In this document: positions 36,046 through 45,610 of the stretch, piece by piece
Numbering within the stretch: position 1 is the first letter of the stretch
Layout: the number at the start of each line of letters is the position of its first letter
Origin: Streptomyces sp. L-9-10
Lineage (GTDB): Bacteria; Actinomycetota; Actinomycetes; Streptomycetales; Streptomycetaceae
Length of the DNA: 64,000 nucleotides
Assembly (NCBI RefSeq): GCF_004151105.1
Contig: NZ_PHRF01000162.1
Location: forward strand, 265,488 to 329,487
Direction of reading: 5' to 3'
Notes under the pieces: generated by a model
Told to the model about the DNA's origin: nothing
Databases searched by the model: none
The model's input: only the letters and a program-made list of their open reading frames with translations
Translations under genes and position numbers: made by a program

Positions 36046-38714
36046 TGGAGTCGGCTGAAATTCGTCGCCGCTGGCTGAGCTTCTTCGAGGAGCGCGGTCA
36101 CACCGTCGTCCCTTCGGCGTCGCTCATCGCGGACGACCCGACTCTGCTGCTGGTCCCGGCGGGCATGGTGCCCTTCAAGCCGTACTTCCTCGGCGAGGTC
36201 AAGCCGCCGTACCAGCGCGCCACCAGCGTGCAGAAGTGTGTGCGCACACCGGACATCGAAGAGGTCGGCAAGACCACCCGGCACGGCACGTTCTTCCAGA
36301 TGTGCGGCAACTTCTCCTTCGGCGACTACTTCAAGGAAGGCGCGATCACCTACGCCTGGGAGCTGCTCACCAGCTCCGTGGCGGACGGCGGTTACGGGCT
36401 CGACCCGGAGCGCCTGTGGATCACCGTCTACCTCGACGACGACGAGGCCGAGCGGATCTGGCGCGAGAAGATCGGCGTACCGGCCGAGCGCATCCAGCGC
36501 TTGGGCATGGGCCCCAACTTCTGGTCCATGGGTGTGCCCGGCCCGTGCGGTCCCTGTTCCGAGATCAACTACGACCGGGGCCCCGAGTTCGGCGTCGAGG
36601 GCGGTCCCGCCGTCAACGACGAGCGGTACGTGGAGATCTGGAACCTGGTCTTCATGGAGTCCGAGCGCGGTGAGGGCACCGGCAAGGAGGACTTCGAGAT
36701 CCTCGGGGACCTGCCGTCGAAGAACATCGACACCGGTCTCGGTCTCGAACGCCTCGCCATGATCCTCCAGGGCGTACAGAACATGTACGAGACCGACACC
36801 CTGCGCGTCGTCATGGACAAGGCCACCGAGCTGACGGGCGTGCGGTACGGCGCCGAGCACGGCTCCGACGTCTCGCTGCGTGTGGTCGCCGACCACATCC
36901 GTACGTCCGCCATGCTCATCGGCGACGGCGTCACCCCCGGCAACGAGGGCCGCGGCTATGTGCTGCGCCGCATCATGCGCCGCGCCATCCGCAACATGCG
37001 GCTCCTCGGCGCCACCGAACCGGTCGTCGCCGATCTGATCGACGTGGTCATCAGGACCATGGGCGAGCAGTACCCGGAGCTGGAGACCGACCGCAAGCGC
37101 ATCGAGACCGTCGCCCTCGCCGAGGAGGCCGCCTTCCTCAAGGCCCTCAAGGGCGGCACGAACATCCTCGACACCGCCGTCACCGAGACCAAGTCCGCCG
37201 GCGGCCGGGTCCTCTCCGGCGACAAGGCGTTCCTGCTCCACGACACCTGGGGCTTCCCGATCGACCTCACCCTGGAGATGGCCGCCGAACAGGGCCTCTC
37301 CGTGGACGAGGACGGCTTCCGGCGGCTGATGAAGGAGCAGCGGGAGCGGGCCAAGGCCGACGCCAAGGCCAAGAAGTCCGGCCACGCCGACCTCTCCGCC
37401 TACCGCGCCGTCGCCGACAACAGCGGTTCCACCGAGTTCACCGGCTACACCTCGACCGGGGGCGAGTCGACGATCGTCGGCCTCCTCGTCGACGGTGTGC
37501 CGTCGCCCGCCGCCACCGAGGGCGACGAGGTCGAGATCGTCCTCGACCGCACGCCCTTCTACGCCGAGGGCGGCGGCCAGCTCGCCGACCAGGGCCGGAT
37601 CAAGCTCGACACCGGCGCCGTCATCCAGGTCCGTGACGTCCAGCAGCCGGTCCCCGGTGTCTCCGTGCACAAGGGATCCGTGCAGGTCGGCGAGGTGACG
37701 GTGGGCTCCTCCGCCTACGCCGCCATCGACATCAACCGCCGCCGCGCCATCGCCCGCGCCCACAGCGCCACGCACCTCACGCACCAGGCGCTGCGTGACG
37801 CCCTCGGCCCGACGGCCGCCCAGGCCGGCTCGGAGAACTCGCCGGGCCGCTTCCGCTTCGACTTCGGCTCGCCCGCCGCCGTACCCGGCACGGTCCTCCT
37901 CGATGTCGAGCAGAAGATCAATGAGGTCCTCTCCCGCGAGCTGGACGTGCAGGCCGAGGTCATGTCGATCGACGAGGCCAAGAAGCAGGGCGCCATCGCC
38001 GAGTTCGGCGAGAAGTACGGCGAGCGGGTCCGTGTCGTCACCATCGGCGACTTCTCCAAGGAACTGTGCGGCGGTACGCATGTCCACAACACCGCCCAGC
38101 TGGGTCTGGTGAAGCTGCTCGGCGAGTCGTCGATCGGTTCCGGGGTGCGGCGCATCGAGGCTCTGGTCGGCGTGGACGCCTACAACTTCCTCGCCAAGGA
38201 GCACACCGTCGTCGCCCAGCTCCAGGAGCTGGTCAAGGGCCGTTCCGAGGAACTGCCCGAGAAGATCTCCGGCATGCTGGCCAAGCTGAAGGACGCCGAG
38301 AAGGAGATCGAGAAGTTCCGCGCGGAGAAGGTGCTAGCCGCCGCCGCCGGACTCGCCGGGAGTGCCAAGGACGTACGGGGCACGGCGCTGGTCACCGGAC
38401 AGGTCCCGGACGGCACCTCGGCCGACGATCTGCGCAAGCTGGTCCTCGACGTCCGTGGCCGCATCCAGGGCGACCGGCCGGCCGTCGTGGCGCTGTTCAC
38501 CACGGCCAACGGACGCCCGCTGACGGTCATCGCCACCAACGAGGCCGCCCGTGGACGGGGTCTCAAGGCCGGTGACCTGGTCCGTACCGCGGCCAAGACC
38601 CTCGGCGGCGGCGGTGGCGGCAAGCCGGACGTCGCCCAGGGCGGCGGCCAGAACCCGGACGCCATCGGGGACGCCGTCGCCGCTGTGGAACGCCTCGTCG
38701 CCGAGACGGCCTGA
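36045..38714 (+). CDS. alaS: Alanine--tRNA ligase
   Basis: 889 residues, class II. Order: catalytic core beginning EIRRRWLSFFEERGHTVVPS, tRNA recognition domain, editing domain with HSATHLTHQAL (HxxxH) and CGGTHVHNTAQLG (CxxxH) that clears Ser- and Gly-tRNA-Ala, and the C-Ala domain ending GGGGGGKPDVAQGGG. Full length. ATG 36045 overlaps the previous stop by one base. ruvX follows 6 nt later. Confidence 0.97.
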   Translation: MESAEIRRRWLSFFEERGHTVVPSASLIADDPTLLLVPAGMVPFKPYFLGEVKPPYQRATSVQKCVRTPDIEEVGKTTRHGTFFQMCGNFSFGDYFKEGAITYAWELLTSSVADGGYGLDPERLWITVYLDDDEAERIWREKIGVPAERIQRLGMGPNFWSMGVPGPCGPCSEINYDRGPEFGVEGGPAVNDERYVEIWNLVFMESERGEGTGKEDFEILGDLPSKNIDTGLGLERLAMILQGVQNMYETDTLRVVMDKATELTGVRYGAEHGSDVSLRVVADHIRTSAMLIGDGVTPGNEGRGYVLRRIMRRAIRNMRLLGATEPVVADLIDVVIRTMGEQYPELETDRKRIETVALAEEAAFLKALKGGTNILDTAVTETKSAGGRVLSGDKAFLLHDTWGFPIDLTLEMAAEQGLSVDEDGFRRLMKEQRERAKADAKAKKSGHADLSAYRAVADNSGSTEFTGYTSTGGESTIVGLLVDGVPSPAATEGDEVEIVLDRTPFYAEGGGQLADQGRIKLDTGAVIQVRDVQQPVPGVSVHKGSVQVGEVTVGSSAYAAIDINRRRAIARAHSATHLTHQALRDALGPTAAQAGSENSPGRFRFDFGSPAAVPGTVLLDVEQKINEVLSRELDVQAEVMSIDEAKKQGAIAEFGEKYGERVRVVTIGDFSKELCGGTHVHNTAQLGLVKLLGESSIGSGVRRIEALVGVDAYNFLAKEHTVVAQLQELVKGRSEELPEKISGMLAKLKDAEKEIEKFRAEKVLAAAAGLAGSAKDVRGTALVTGQVPDGTSADDLRKLVLDVRGRIQGDRPAVVALFTTANGRPLTVIATNEAARGRGLKAGDLVRTAAKTLGGGGGGKPDVAQGGGQNPDAIGDAVAAVERLVAETA

Positions 38715-38720
38715 CGCCGT

Positions 38721-39185
38721 ATGCGACGCGGACGCCGGCTCGCGATCGATGTCGGGGACGCCCGGATCGGGGTCGCCTCGTGCGACCCCGACGGGATCCT
38801 CGCCACGCCGGTGGAGACCGTGCCGGGGCGCGACGTCCCGGCCGCCCACCGGCGGCTGCGCCAGATCGTCGAGGAGTACGAACCGATCGAGGTGCTGATC
38901 GGGCTCCCGCGCTCACTCAACGGGGGCGAGGGACCGGCCGCGGCGAAGGTACGGACGTTCGCCGAGGAGATGGCGCGGTCCGTCGCGCCGCTGCCCGTAC
39001 GACTGGTCGATGAGCGGATGAGCACAGTGACGGCCAGTCAGGGATTGCGGGCCTCGGGCGTGAAGGCGAAGAAGGGCCGGTCCGTGATCGACCAAGTGGC
39101 GGCGGTCGTCATCCTCCAGAGCGCGCTTGAGGCCGAACGGGTATCAGGTAATCCTCCCGGCGAGGGCGTCGAAGTGGTCATCTGA
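38721..39185 (+). CDS. ruvX: Holliday junction resolvase-like protein RuvX (YqgF)
   Basis: 154 residues, RNase H-like fold. Motif 1 is AIDVGDARIGVA, motif 2 is VLIGLPRSLNGGEGP, and the C-terminal acidic motif is in VRLVDERMSTV with IDQVAAVVIL. The family (ruvX/yqgF) processes pre-16S rRNA 5' ends in E. coli and was first predicted as a resolvase. Position between alaS and mltG is conserved. ATG 38721. Confidence 0.93.
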   Translation: MRRGRRLAIDVGDARIGVASCDPDGILATPVETVPGRDVPAAHRRLRQIVEEYEPIEVLIGLPRSLNGGEGPAAAKVRTFAEEMARSVAPLPVRLVDERMSTVTASQGLRASGVKAKKGRSVIDQVAAVVILQSALEAERVSGNPPGEGVEVVI

Positions 39186-39308
39186 TCGCGATACGGTAAC
39201 GTTCCGCGCGATGCGGCAGTGTTCGAACAGCTGCCGCACAGCAAAGAGGCGAAAGGGACGCGGTGCCAGGGCGCTCCGCGATCATCGCCTCGCGGCTCTA
39301 GGGGATCG

Positions 39309-41135
39309 ATGACTGACTATGGCCGGGGCCCCGGCTCCGAACCGTGGCACCCAGAGGACCCTTTGTACGGGGACCAGGGGTGGGCGGCACAGCAGGCCAC
39401 CGACGGCAGCGCTCCCTATGCCGGGCAGCCTCAGCAGCAGTACGCGCAGCAGCCGCACCCGCAGGGGCAGGCACAGTACGGGGGCGGTCAGGACCCGTAC
39501 CAGCAGCAGTACCACCCGCAGCACGGCGGGCAGCCGCACTACGAGGCGCAGCAGTCGCAGTACGACGGGCAGCAGTACCACAACCCCCAGTACGGCGACG
39601 CGCAGCAGTCCCACCAGGCCCAGCAGTACGGCGGTCATCAGCAGCATTCCCCGCAGCCGCAGCAGCACGCCCATCAGGCGCGGCAGTCACATCAGCAGCA
39701 TCCGCAGCCGCAGTACAACGACCCGCAGTACAACGGCAGTTGGGACAACGGCCAGCAGGCCACCATGCCGTACGGCGGACAGCCCGGAACGTCCTACGAC
39801 GCACAGCAGCCCGCCGGCTACGGCGACAACCAGGATTACTACGCCACCCCCGACGCGTATCCGCCGCCGCAGCCGCCCGCTCAGCGACGCACCGAGCCGG
39901 AGCCGGCGCCCGAGCAGGGCGACGGCTGGGACGACGGGCAGCAGAAGGAGACCCACCCCTTCTTCACCGGTGACGGCGACGGCGACGGCGAGGACGCCGA
40001 ACCGGGCGAGGGCCGCCGGGGCGGCGGCCGCGACCGGCGCGGCAAGACGAAGAAGAAGGGCCGCAACGGCGTCGCCTGCGTGGTGGTGGCCGCGGTGCTG
40101 GTCGGCGGTGTCGGTGGCGTCGGCTATGTCGGCTACCAGTACTGGCAGACGAAATTCGGCCCCCCGCCGGACTTCGCCGGCACCGGATCGGGCTCCGTGG
40201 AGGTGGAGATCCCCCAGGGCGCCGGCGGATATGAGATCGCCGCACTCCTGGTGAAGAAGGGCGTGGTGAAAAGCCAGCGCGCCTTTGTCTCCGCGCAGCA
40301 GGCGAATCCCAAGGGCAATACGATCCAGGCGGGCGTCTACCGGCTCAGCAAGAAGATGTCCGCGGCGAACGCGGTGAAGACAATGCTCAGCCCGAGCAGC
40401 CGAAACGCGCTGGTCATTCCCGAGGGCCGGCGCAATGTCTGGGTCTACGAGCAGATCGACAAGCGGCTCGGCCTCAAGGCGGGCGAGACCGCGGCTGTCG
40501 CCAAGGCAGAGGCGAAGAACCTCGGTCTGCCGAAGTGGGCGAATGACAACAAGGACATCAAGGATCCGCTGGAGGGTTTCCTCTTCCCCGCGAGCTATCC
40601 GGTCGCGAAGGGAATGAAGCCCGAGGCCGTCCTCAAGAAGATGGTCACCCGCGCCAACGCCGAATACGGCAAGCAGGACCTCAAGGGCGAGGCCGAGAAG
40701 CTCGGACTGAAATCACCGCTCCAGCTGATCGCGGTCGCGAGCCTCGTCCAGGCGGAAGGCAAGTACAAGCACGACTTCGAGAAGGTCGCGCGCGTCGTCT
40801 ACAACCGCCTCCAGCCGGAGAACACGGAGACCGTCGGACGTCTTGAGTTCGACTCCACGGTCAATTACATCAAGAGCCAGAGCCGCCTGGATATCGGTGC
40901 GGTCGACGATCTCCGGAAGATCAAGGACCCGTACAACACGTACGACATCAAGGGTCTTCCGCCGGGCCCGATCGGAAATCCGGGTACCGACGCCCTGAAT
41001 TCGGCGATCGATCCGGCGGACGGTCCCTGGTACTACTTCGTCTCGGTGACCTCGGACAAGACGCTCTTCGCCGTCACCAATGAGGAGCACGAAGAGAACC
41101 GTCAGCAGTACGAGAAGGAAAGCAAGAAACCGTGA
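39309..41135 (+). CDS. mltG: Endolytic murein transglycosylase MltG
   Basis: 608 residues. The first about 250 residues are a cytoplasmic low-complexity domain rich in Gln, His, Tyr and Pro, ending in a basic patch (GRDRRGKTKKKGRNG). One membrane helix (254-277) precedes the extracytoplasmic LysM-like and YceG domains with LEGFLFPASY (421-430) and catalytic Glu483 in LVQAEGKYKHDF. MltG cuts nascent glycan strands and may set their length. ATG 39309 has AGGGGA upstream. The GTG of aroE overlaps its stop by 4 nt. Confidence 0.94.
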   Translation: MTDYGRGPGSEPWHPEDPLYGDQGWAAQQATDGSAPYAGQPQQQYAQQPHPQGQAQYGGGQDPYQQQYHPQHGGQPHYEAQQSQYDGQQYHNPQYGDAQQSHQAQQYGGHQQHSPQPQQHAHQARQSHQQHPQPQYNDPQYNGSWDNGQQATMPYGGQPGTSYDAQQPAGYGDNQDYYATPDAYPPPQPPAQRRTEPEPAPEQGDGWDDGQQKETHPFFTGDGDGDGEDAEPGEGRRGGGRDRRGKTKKKGRNGVACVVVAAVLVGGVGGVGYVGYQYWQTKFGPPPDFAGTGSGSVEVEIPQGAGGYEIAALLVKKGVVKSQRAFVSAQQANPKGNTIQAGVYRLSKKMSAANAVKTMLSPSSRNALVIPEGRRNVWVYEQIDKRLGLKAGETAAVAKAEAKNLGLPKWANDNKDIKDPLEGFLFPASYPVAKGMKPEAVLKKMVTRANAEYGKQDLKGEAEKLGLKSPLQLIAVASLVQAEGKYKHDFEKVARVVYNRLQPENTETVGRLEFDSTVNYIKSQSRLDIGAVDDLRKIKDPYNTYDIKGLPPGPIGNPGTDALNSAIDPADGPWYYFVSVTSDKTLFAVTNEEHEENRQQYEKESKKP

Positions 41136-41995
41136 TCCGACGTCGGCGGGCGGCGGTCCTCGGATCGCCCATCGCCCACTCCCTGTCCCCGGTGCTGCAT
41201 CGCGCCGCGTACGACGCGCTGGGCCTCGACGACTGGTCGTACGACCGGTTCGAGGTCGGAGAGGTCGGGCTGCCCGGCTTCTTGGAGACGCTGCGGGACG
41301 ATCCGGCCTGGGCCGGTCTCTCGCTGACCATGCCGCTCAAGCGGGCCGTCATCCCGCTGCTGGACGAGATCACCGACACCGCGGCGTCCGTGGAGGCGGT
41401 CAACACCGTCGTCTTCGCCGAGGACGGCCGGCGTACCGGCGACAACACCGATATTCCCGGAATGATCGCCGCGCTGCGTGAGCGCGGCGTCGAGAAGGTG
41501 GAGTCCGCGGCGATCCTCGGCGCGGGCGCGACCGCCTCGTCCGCCGTCGCGGCGCTCGCCCTGATCTGCACGGGCCCGGTCACCGCGTACGTACGCAGTG
41601 AGACGCGCGCGGCCGAGATGCGCGGCTGGGCCGAGCGGCTCGCCGTCGACGTCCGGATCGCCGACTGGGCGGAGGCGGACCGGGCGCTGCACGCCCCTCT
41701 CGTGATCGCCACCACCCCGGCCGGTGCCACCGACGAGCTGACCGCGGCCGTCCCGGCCGGGGCCGGGACGCTCTTCGACGTGCTGTACGAGCCCTGGCCG
41801 ACACCGCTCGCGGCGGCCTGGGCCGCGCGCGACGGTGCGGTCATCGGCGGGCTCGACCTGCTGGTGCACCAAGCGGTGCTCCAGGTGGAACTGATGACGG
41901 GCCGCTCGCCCGCGCCGCTCGCCGTCATGCGGGCGGCGGGAACCGCCGCGCTCGGCTCGTCCTCGTTGCCCTCCTCGTCCTCGTTCCCGTCCTGA
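41132..41995 (+). CDS. aroE: Shikimate dehydrogenase
   Basis: 287 residues; reduces 3-dehydroshikimate with NADPH. The catalytic lysine lies in LSLTMPLKRAV, the aspartate in RTGDNTDIPG, and the Rossmann motif is GAGATASSAVAAL. The C-terminus ends in a Ser-rich tail (SSSLPSSSSFPS) that is not conserved. GTG 41132 overlaps mltG. It is 159 nt before aroC, so it may belong to the mltG unit rather than to the aro operon. Confidence 0.94.
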   Translation: MIRRRRAAVLGSPIAHSLSPVLHRAAYDALGLDDWSYDRFEVGEVGLPGFLETLRDDPAWAGLSLTMPLKRAVIPLLDEITDTAASVEAVNTVVFAEDGRRTGDNTDIPGMIAALRERGVEKVESAAILGAGATASSAVAALALICTGPVTAYVRSETRAAEMRGWAERLAVDVRIADWAEADRALHAPLVIATTPAGATDELTAAVPAGAGTLFDVLYEPWPTPLAAAWAARDGAVIGGLDLLVHQAVLQVELMTGRSPAPLAVMRAAGTAALGSSSLPSSSSFPS

Positions 41996-42154
41996 CGGCG
42001 GGCGCCCGCCGCGCGTCTTCGTCCGGGTCTTTGTCCGCGTATCGGACCGTGTCGCCGGTCGGCGTCCCGGCCGTGGGAGGATCGGACAAGGCGGGCCAGG
42101 GCCGCGCACCCGGTCGTGCCGCTGCAGTTCCGGGCGCGAGTATGAGGAGCACCG

Positions 42155-43339
42155 TTGAGCAGGTTGCGCTGGCTGACCGCGGGGGAGTCCCACGGCCCCG
42201 CACTCGTGGCGACGCTGGAGGGACTTCCCGCCGGTGTGCCCATCACCACGGAGATGGTGGCGGACCACCTGGCCCGGCGGCGCCTCGGCTATGGGCGCGG
42301 TGCCCGGATGAAGTTCGAGCGCGACGAGGTCACCTTCCTCGGCGGCGTACGGCACGGTCTGACCATGGGATCGCCCGTCGCGATCATGGTGGGCAACACC
42401 GAGTGGCCCAAGTGGGAACAGGTCATGGCGGCCGATCCGGTCGACCCCGACGTACTGGCGGGACTCGCCCGTAACGAGCCGCTGACCCGGCCCCGGCCCG
42501 GCCACGCCGATCTCGCCGGGATGCAGAAGTACGGCTTCGACGAGGCACGGCCCGTCCTGGAGCGGGCCAGCGCGCGGGAGACCGCCGCGCGGGTCGCGCT
42601 CGGCGCGGTGGCGCGTTCGTATCTGGCGGAGACGGCCGGGATCGAGATCGTGTCCCATGTCGTCGAGCTGGCCGCGGCCAAGGCTCCGTACGGGGTGTAC
42701 CCGGTCCCGTCCGACGTGGCGAAGCTGGACGCGGATCCGGTGCGCTGCCTGGACGCGGACGCGAGCGAGGCGATGGTCGCGGAGATCGACCAGGCCCACA
42801 AGGACGGCGACACCCTCGGCGGTGTGGTCGAGGTGCTGGCGTACGGAGTGCCCGTCGGGCTCGGTTCGCACGTGCACTGGGACCGCAGGCTCGACGCACG
42901 CCTCGCCGCCGCCCTGATGGGCATTCAGGCGATCAAGGGCGTCGAGGTCGGCGACGGCTTCGGACTGGCGCGGGTGCCCGGTTCGCAGGCGCACGACGAG
43001 ATCGTGGCGACCGACGACGGCATCAGGCGCGCGTCCGGCCGCTCCGGCGGCACCGAGGGCGGGCTGACGACCGGTGAGCTGCTGCGCGTACGGGCCGCGA
43101 TGAAGCCCATCGCGACCGTGCCGCGCGCGCTGGCCACCGTCGACGTGGTCACCGGCGAGGCCACGAAGGCGCACCACCAGCGCTCCGACGTGTGCGCCGT
43201 GCCGGCCGCCGGCATCGTCGCCGAGGCCATGGTCGCGCTGACGCTCGCGGACGCGGTCGCCGAGAAGTTCGGCGGCGACAGCGTGCCCGAGACACGGCGC
43301 AACGTCCGCTCGTACCTCGACAACCTGCGGATCCGATGA
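42155..43339 (+). CDS. aroC: Chorismate synthase
   Basis: 394 residues; makes chorismate from EPSP with reduced FMN. Signatures are GESHGPALVATLEGLPAG, RPRPGHADLAGMQKYG (with the second His) and the C-terminal RSDVCAVPAAGIVAEAM. TTG 42155 is chosen for GAGGAGC 7 nt upstream and for the conserved start MSRLRWLTAGESHG. The stop overlaps aroK as ATGA. First gene of aroC-aroK-aroB-aroQ. Confidence 0.96.
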   Translation: MSRLRWLTAGESHGPALVATLEGLPAGVPITTEMVADHLARRRLGYGRGARMKFERDEVTFLGGVRHGLTMGSPVAIMVGNTEWPKWEQVMAADPVDPDVLAGLARNEPLTRPRPGHADLAGMQKYGFDEARPVLERASARETAARVALGAVARSYLAETAGIEIVSHVVELAAAKAPYGVYPVPSDVAKLDADPVRCLDADASEAMVAEIDQAHKDGDTLGGVVEVLAYGVPVGLGSHVHWDRRLDARLAAALMGIQAIKGVEVGDGFGLARVPGSQAHDEIVATDDGIRRASGRSGGTEGGLTTGELLRVRAAMKPIATVPRALATVDVVTGEATKAHHQRSDVCAVPAAGIVAEAMVALTLADAVAEKFGGDSVPETRRNVRSYLDNLRIR

Positions 43340-43953
43340 GTGGGCCGGATCCGGCGAAGAAGGCAGATCCGGTGAGGGCGAAGGGGGCGGATCGGGTGAG
43401 CGCACCGGTCATCGTGCTGGTCGGGCCGATGGGCGTCGGCAAGTCCACTGTGGGCGAACTGCTCGCCGAGCGTCTCGGCACCGGCTTCCGCGACAGCGAC
43501 GCCGACATCGTCGCCACCCAGGGACGGTCGATCGCGGACATCTTCGTCGACGAGGGCGAGCCGCGCTTCCGCGAGCTGGAGCGCGAGGCGGTACGGCTGG
43601 CGATCGCCGAGCACCGGGGCGTACTGGCCCTCGGCGGCGGCGCGGTCCTCGACGCCGCCACGCGTGAGCTGCTCGCCGGGCTGCCCGTCGTCTATCTGTC
43701 GATGGAGGTCGGTGAGGCGGTGAAGCGGGTCGGACTGAACATCGCCCGCCCACTGCTGGCCGTCAACCCCCGCCAGCAGTGGAAGACGCTGATGGAGGCC
43801 CGCCGCCATCACTACACGGATGTGGCCCGGGTGGTGGTCCCGACCGACGACCGCACGCCCGAAGAGGTCGCCGAGGCCGTCCTCGACGCGCTGGAGCTCA
43901 AGCACCTCCCGGCAGAAGAACTCCGGACCCCCGGCAAGGAGAACCCCGCATGA
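43336..43953 (+). CDS. aroK: Shikimate kinase
   Basis: 205 residues if started at ATG 43336, which overlaps the aroC stop. An internal GTG at 43396 gives 185 residues starting MSAPVIVLVGPMGVGKSTV, closer to the usual family size; the extra 20 residues are repetitive (PDPAKKADPVRAKGADRV). Walker A is GPMGVGKST; shikimate-binding residues are in RDSDADI, FVDEGEPRFRELE and LGGGAVLDA. It phosphorylates the 3-OH of shikimate. Overlaps aroB by ATGA. Confidence 0.94.
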   Translation: MSGPDPAKKADPVRAKGADRVSAPVIVLVGPMGVGKSTVGELLAERLGTGFRDSDADIVATQGRSIADIFVDEGEPRFRELEREAVRLAIAEHRGVLALGGGAVLDAATRELLAGLPVVYLSMEVGEAVKRVGLNIARPLLAVNPRQQWKTLMEARRHHYTDVARVVVPTDDRTPEEVAEAVLDALELKHLPAEELRTPGKENPA

Positions 43954-45044
43954 CGGACCAGACAGTCACCCGGATCCAGGTCGGCGGCACGGCCGGGCAC
44001 GACCCGTACGAGGTGCTGGTCGGCCGGCAGCTGCTGGGGGAGCTGCCCGCGCTCGTCGGCCCCAAGGCCAAGCGGGTCGCGGTCCTGCACCCCGAGGCGC
44101 TGGAGGGCACGGGTGAGGCGCTGCGCCAGGATCTGGCGGACCAGGGGTACGAGGCCGTCGCGATCCAGGTGCCCAACGCCGAGGAGGCCAAGACCGTCGA
44201 GGTCGCCGCGTACTGCTGGAAGGCGCTCGGGCAGACCGGCTTCACCCGTACCGATGTGATCATCGGTGTCGGCGGCGGCGCCACCACCGACCTGGCCGGG
44301 TTCGTCGCCGCGACCTGGCTGCGCGGGGTGCGCTGGATCGCCGTACCGACCACGGTGCTCGCCATGGTCGACGCGGCGGTGGGCGGCAAGACGGGTATCA
44401 ACACCGCGGAGGGCAAGAACCTCGTCGGCGCCTTCCACCCGCCCGCCGGGGTGCTCTGCGACCTCGCCGCGCTGGACTCGCTGGGCGTCCATGACTACGT
44501 CAGCGGCATGGCCGAGATCATCAAGGCCGGCTTCATCGCGGACCCGGCCATCCTCGATCTCGTCGAGTCCGACCCCGAAGGCGCGCGTACGCCCTCCGGC
44601 CCGCACACCGCCGAGCTGATCGAGCGCTCGATCCGGGTCAAGGCCGAGGTCGTCTCCAACGACCTCAAGGAATCCGGGCTGCGCGAGATCCTGAACTACG
44701 GCCACACCCTCGCCCACGCGATCGAGAAGAACGAACGCTACAAGTGGCGGCACGGCGCGGCCGTCTCCGTCGGCATGGTCTTCGCCGCCGAACTGGGCAG
44801 GCTCGCCGGCCGGCTGGACGACGCGACCGCGGACCGGCACCGCTCCGTACTGGAGTCCGTCGGGCTGCCGCTGACCTACCGCGGTGACCAGTGGCCCAAG
44901 CTGCTGGAGACGATGAAGGTCGACAAGAAGTCCCGCGGTGACCTGCTGCGGTTCATCGTGCTGGACGGGCTCGCCAAGCCGACCGTCCTGGAGGGCCCCG
45001 ATCCGGCGGTGCTGCTCGCCGCGTACGGGGAGGTGTCGGCGTGA
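43950..45044 (+). CDS. aroB: 3-dehydroquinate synthase
   Basis: 364 residues; NAD- and metal-dependent cyclisation of DAHP. NAD-binding GVGGGATTDLAGFVAATW, PTTVLAMVDAAVGGKTGIN and the zinc ligands in GMAEIIKAGF, NYGHTLAHAIE and WRHGAAVSVGM are all present. Overlaps aroK and aroQ by 4 nt each. It begins the common pathway, while aroQ next to it does the following step. Confidence 0.97.
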   Translation: MTDQTVTRIQVGGTAGHDPYEVLVGRQLLGELPALVGPKAKRVAVLHPEALEGTGEALRQDLADQGYEAVAIQVPNAEEAKTVEVAAYCWKALGQTGFTRTDVIIGVGGGATTDLAGFVAATWLRGVRWIAVPTTVLAMVDAAVGGKTGINTAEGKNLVGAFHPPAGVLCDLAALDSLGVHDYVSGMAEIIKAGFIADPAILDLVESDPEGARTPSGPHTAELIERSIRVKAEVVSNDLKESGLREILNYGHTLAHAIEKNERYKWRHGAAVSVGMVFAAELGRLAGRLDDATADRHRSVLESVGLPLTYRGDQWPKLLETMKVDKKSRGDLLRFIVLDGLAKPTVLEGPDPAVLLAAYGEVSA

Positions 45045-45481
45045 CCCGACGGGTCCTCGTCCTCAACGGCCCCAACCTCGGCCGGCTCGGCTCGCGCGAG
45101 CCGGATGTCTACGGAGCGACCTCGTACGCGGGTCTGGTGGACGCCTGCCGTGAGCTGGGCAAGGAGCTCGGCTTCGAGGTCGACGTCCGTGAGACGAACG
45201 ACGAGGGCGAGATGATCCGCTGGCTGCACGAGGCCGCCGATGGCTCAATTCCGGTCGTTCTCAACCCCGGTGCGTTCACCCACTACTCGTACGGGATGCG
45301 GGACGCGGCAGCTCAGCGCACCGCGCCGCTCATCGAGGTGCACATCTCGAATCCGTACGCACGGGAGGAATTCCGCCACACCTCGGTCGTCGCGGCCGTC
45401 GCCAGCGGTACGGTCGCGGGCTTCGGCATCGGCTCGTACCGGCTCGCCCTGCGCGCGCTCGCGGAGGAAGTGACCGGCTGA
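45041..45481 (+). CDS. aroQ: Type II 3-dehydroquinate dehydratase
   Basis: 146 residues; dodecameric enzyme dehydrating 3-dehydroquinate. The catalytic Tyr loop is PNLGRLGSREPDVYG, the Asn-bearing LNPGAFTHYS and the catalytic His in VHISNPYAREEFRH are intact. GTG 45041 overlaps aroB. Last gene of the aro operon; a GC hairpin follows. Confidence 0.96.
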   Translation: MTRRVLVLNGPNLGRLGSREPDVYGATSYAGLVDACRELGKELGFEVDVRETNDEGEMIRWLHEAADGSIPVVLNPGAFTHYSYGMRDAAAQRTAPLIEVHISNPYAREEFRHTSVVAAVASGTVAGFGIGSYRLALRALAEEVTG

Positions 45482-45499
45482 CAGGGCACTGTTGGCGCA

Positions 45500-45529
45500 C
45501 CCCGGCCGTTGCCAGTGTGGCGGCCGGGG
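45500..45529 (+). terminator. Putative hairpin terminator after aroQ
   Basis: CCCCGGCCG (45500-45508) and CGGCCGGGG (45521-45529) form a 9-bp stem with a 12-nt loop, 18 nt past the aroQ stop. No U tract. Confidence 0.45.
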
Positions 45530-45610
45530 GCGGTACCGTTCGGTAGCGCGCGGCCGACAGGGCAGGGAGCCGCCGACCAGCGTCAGTCGCACGAGACGGA
45601 GTGGCACCGG

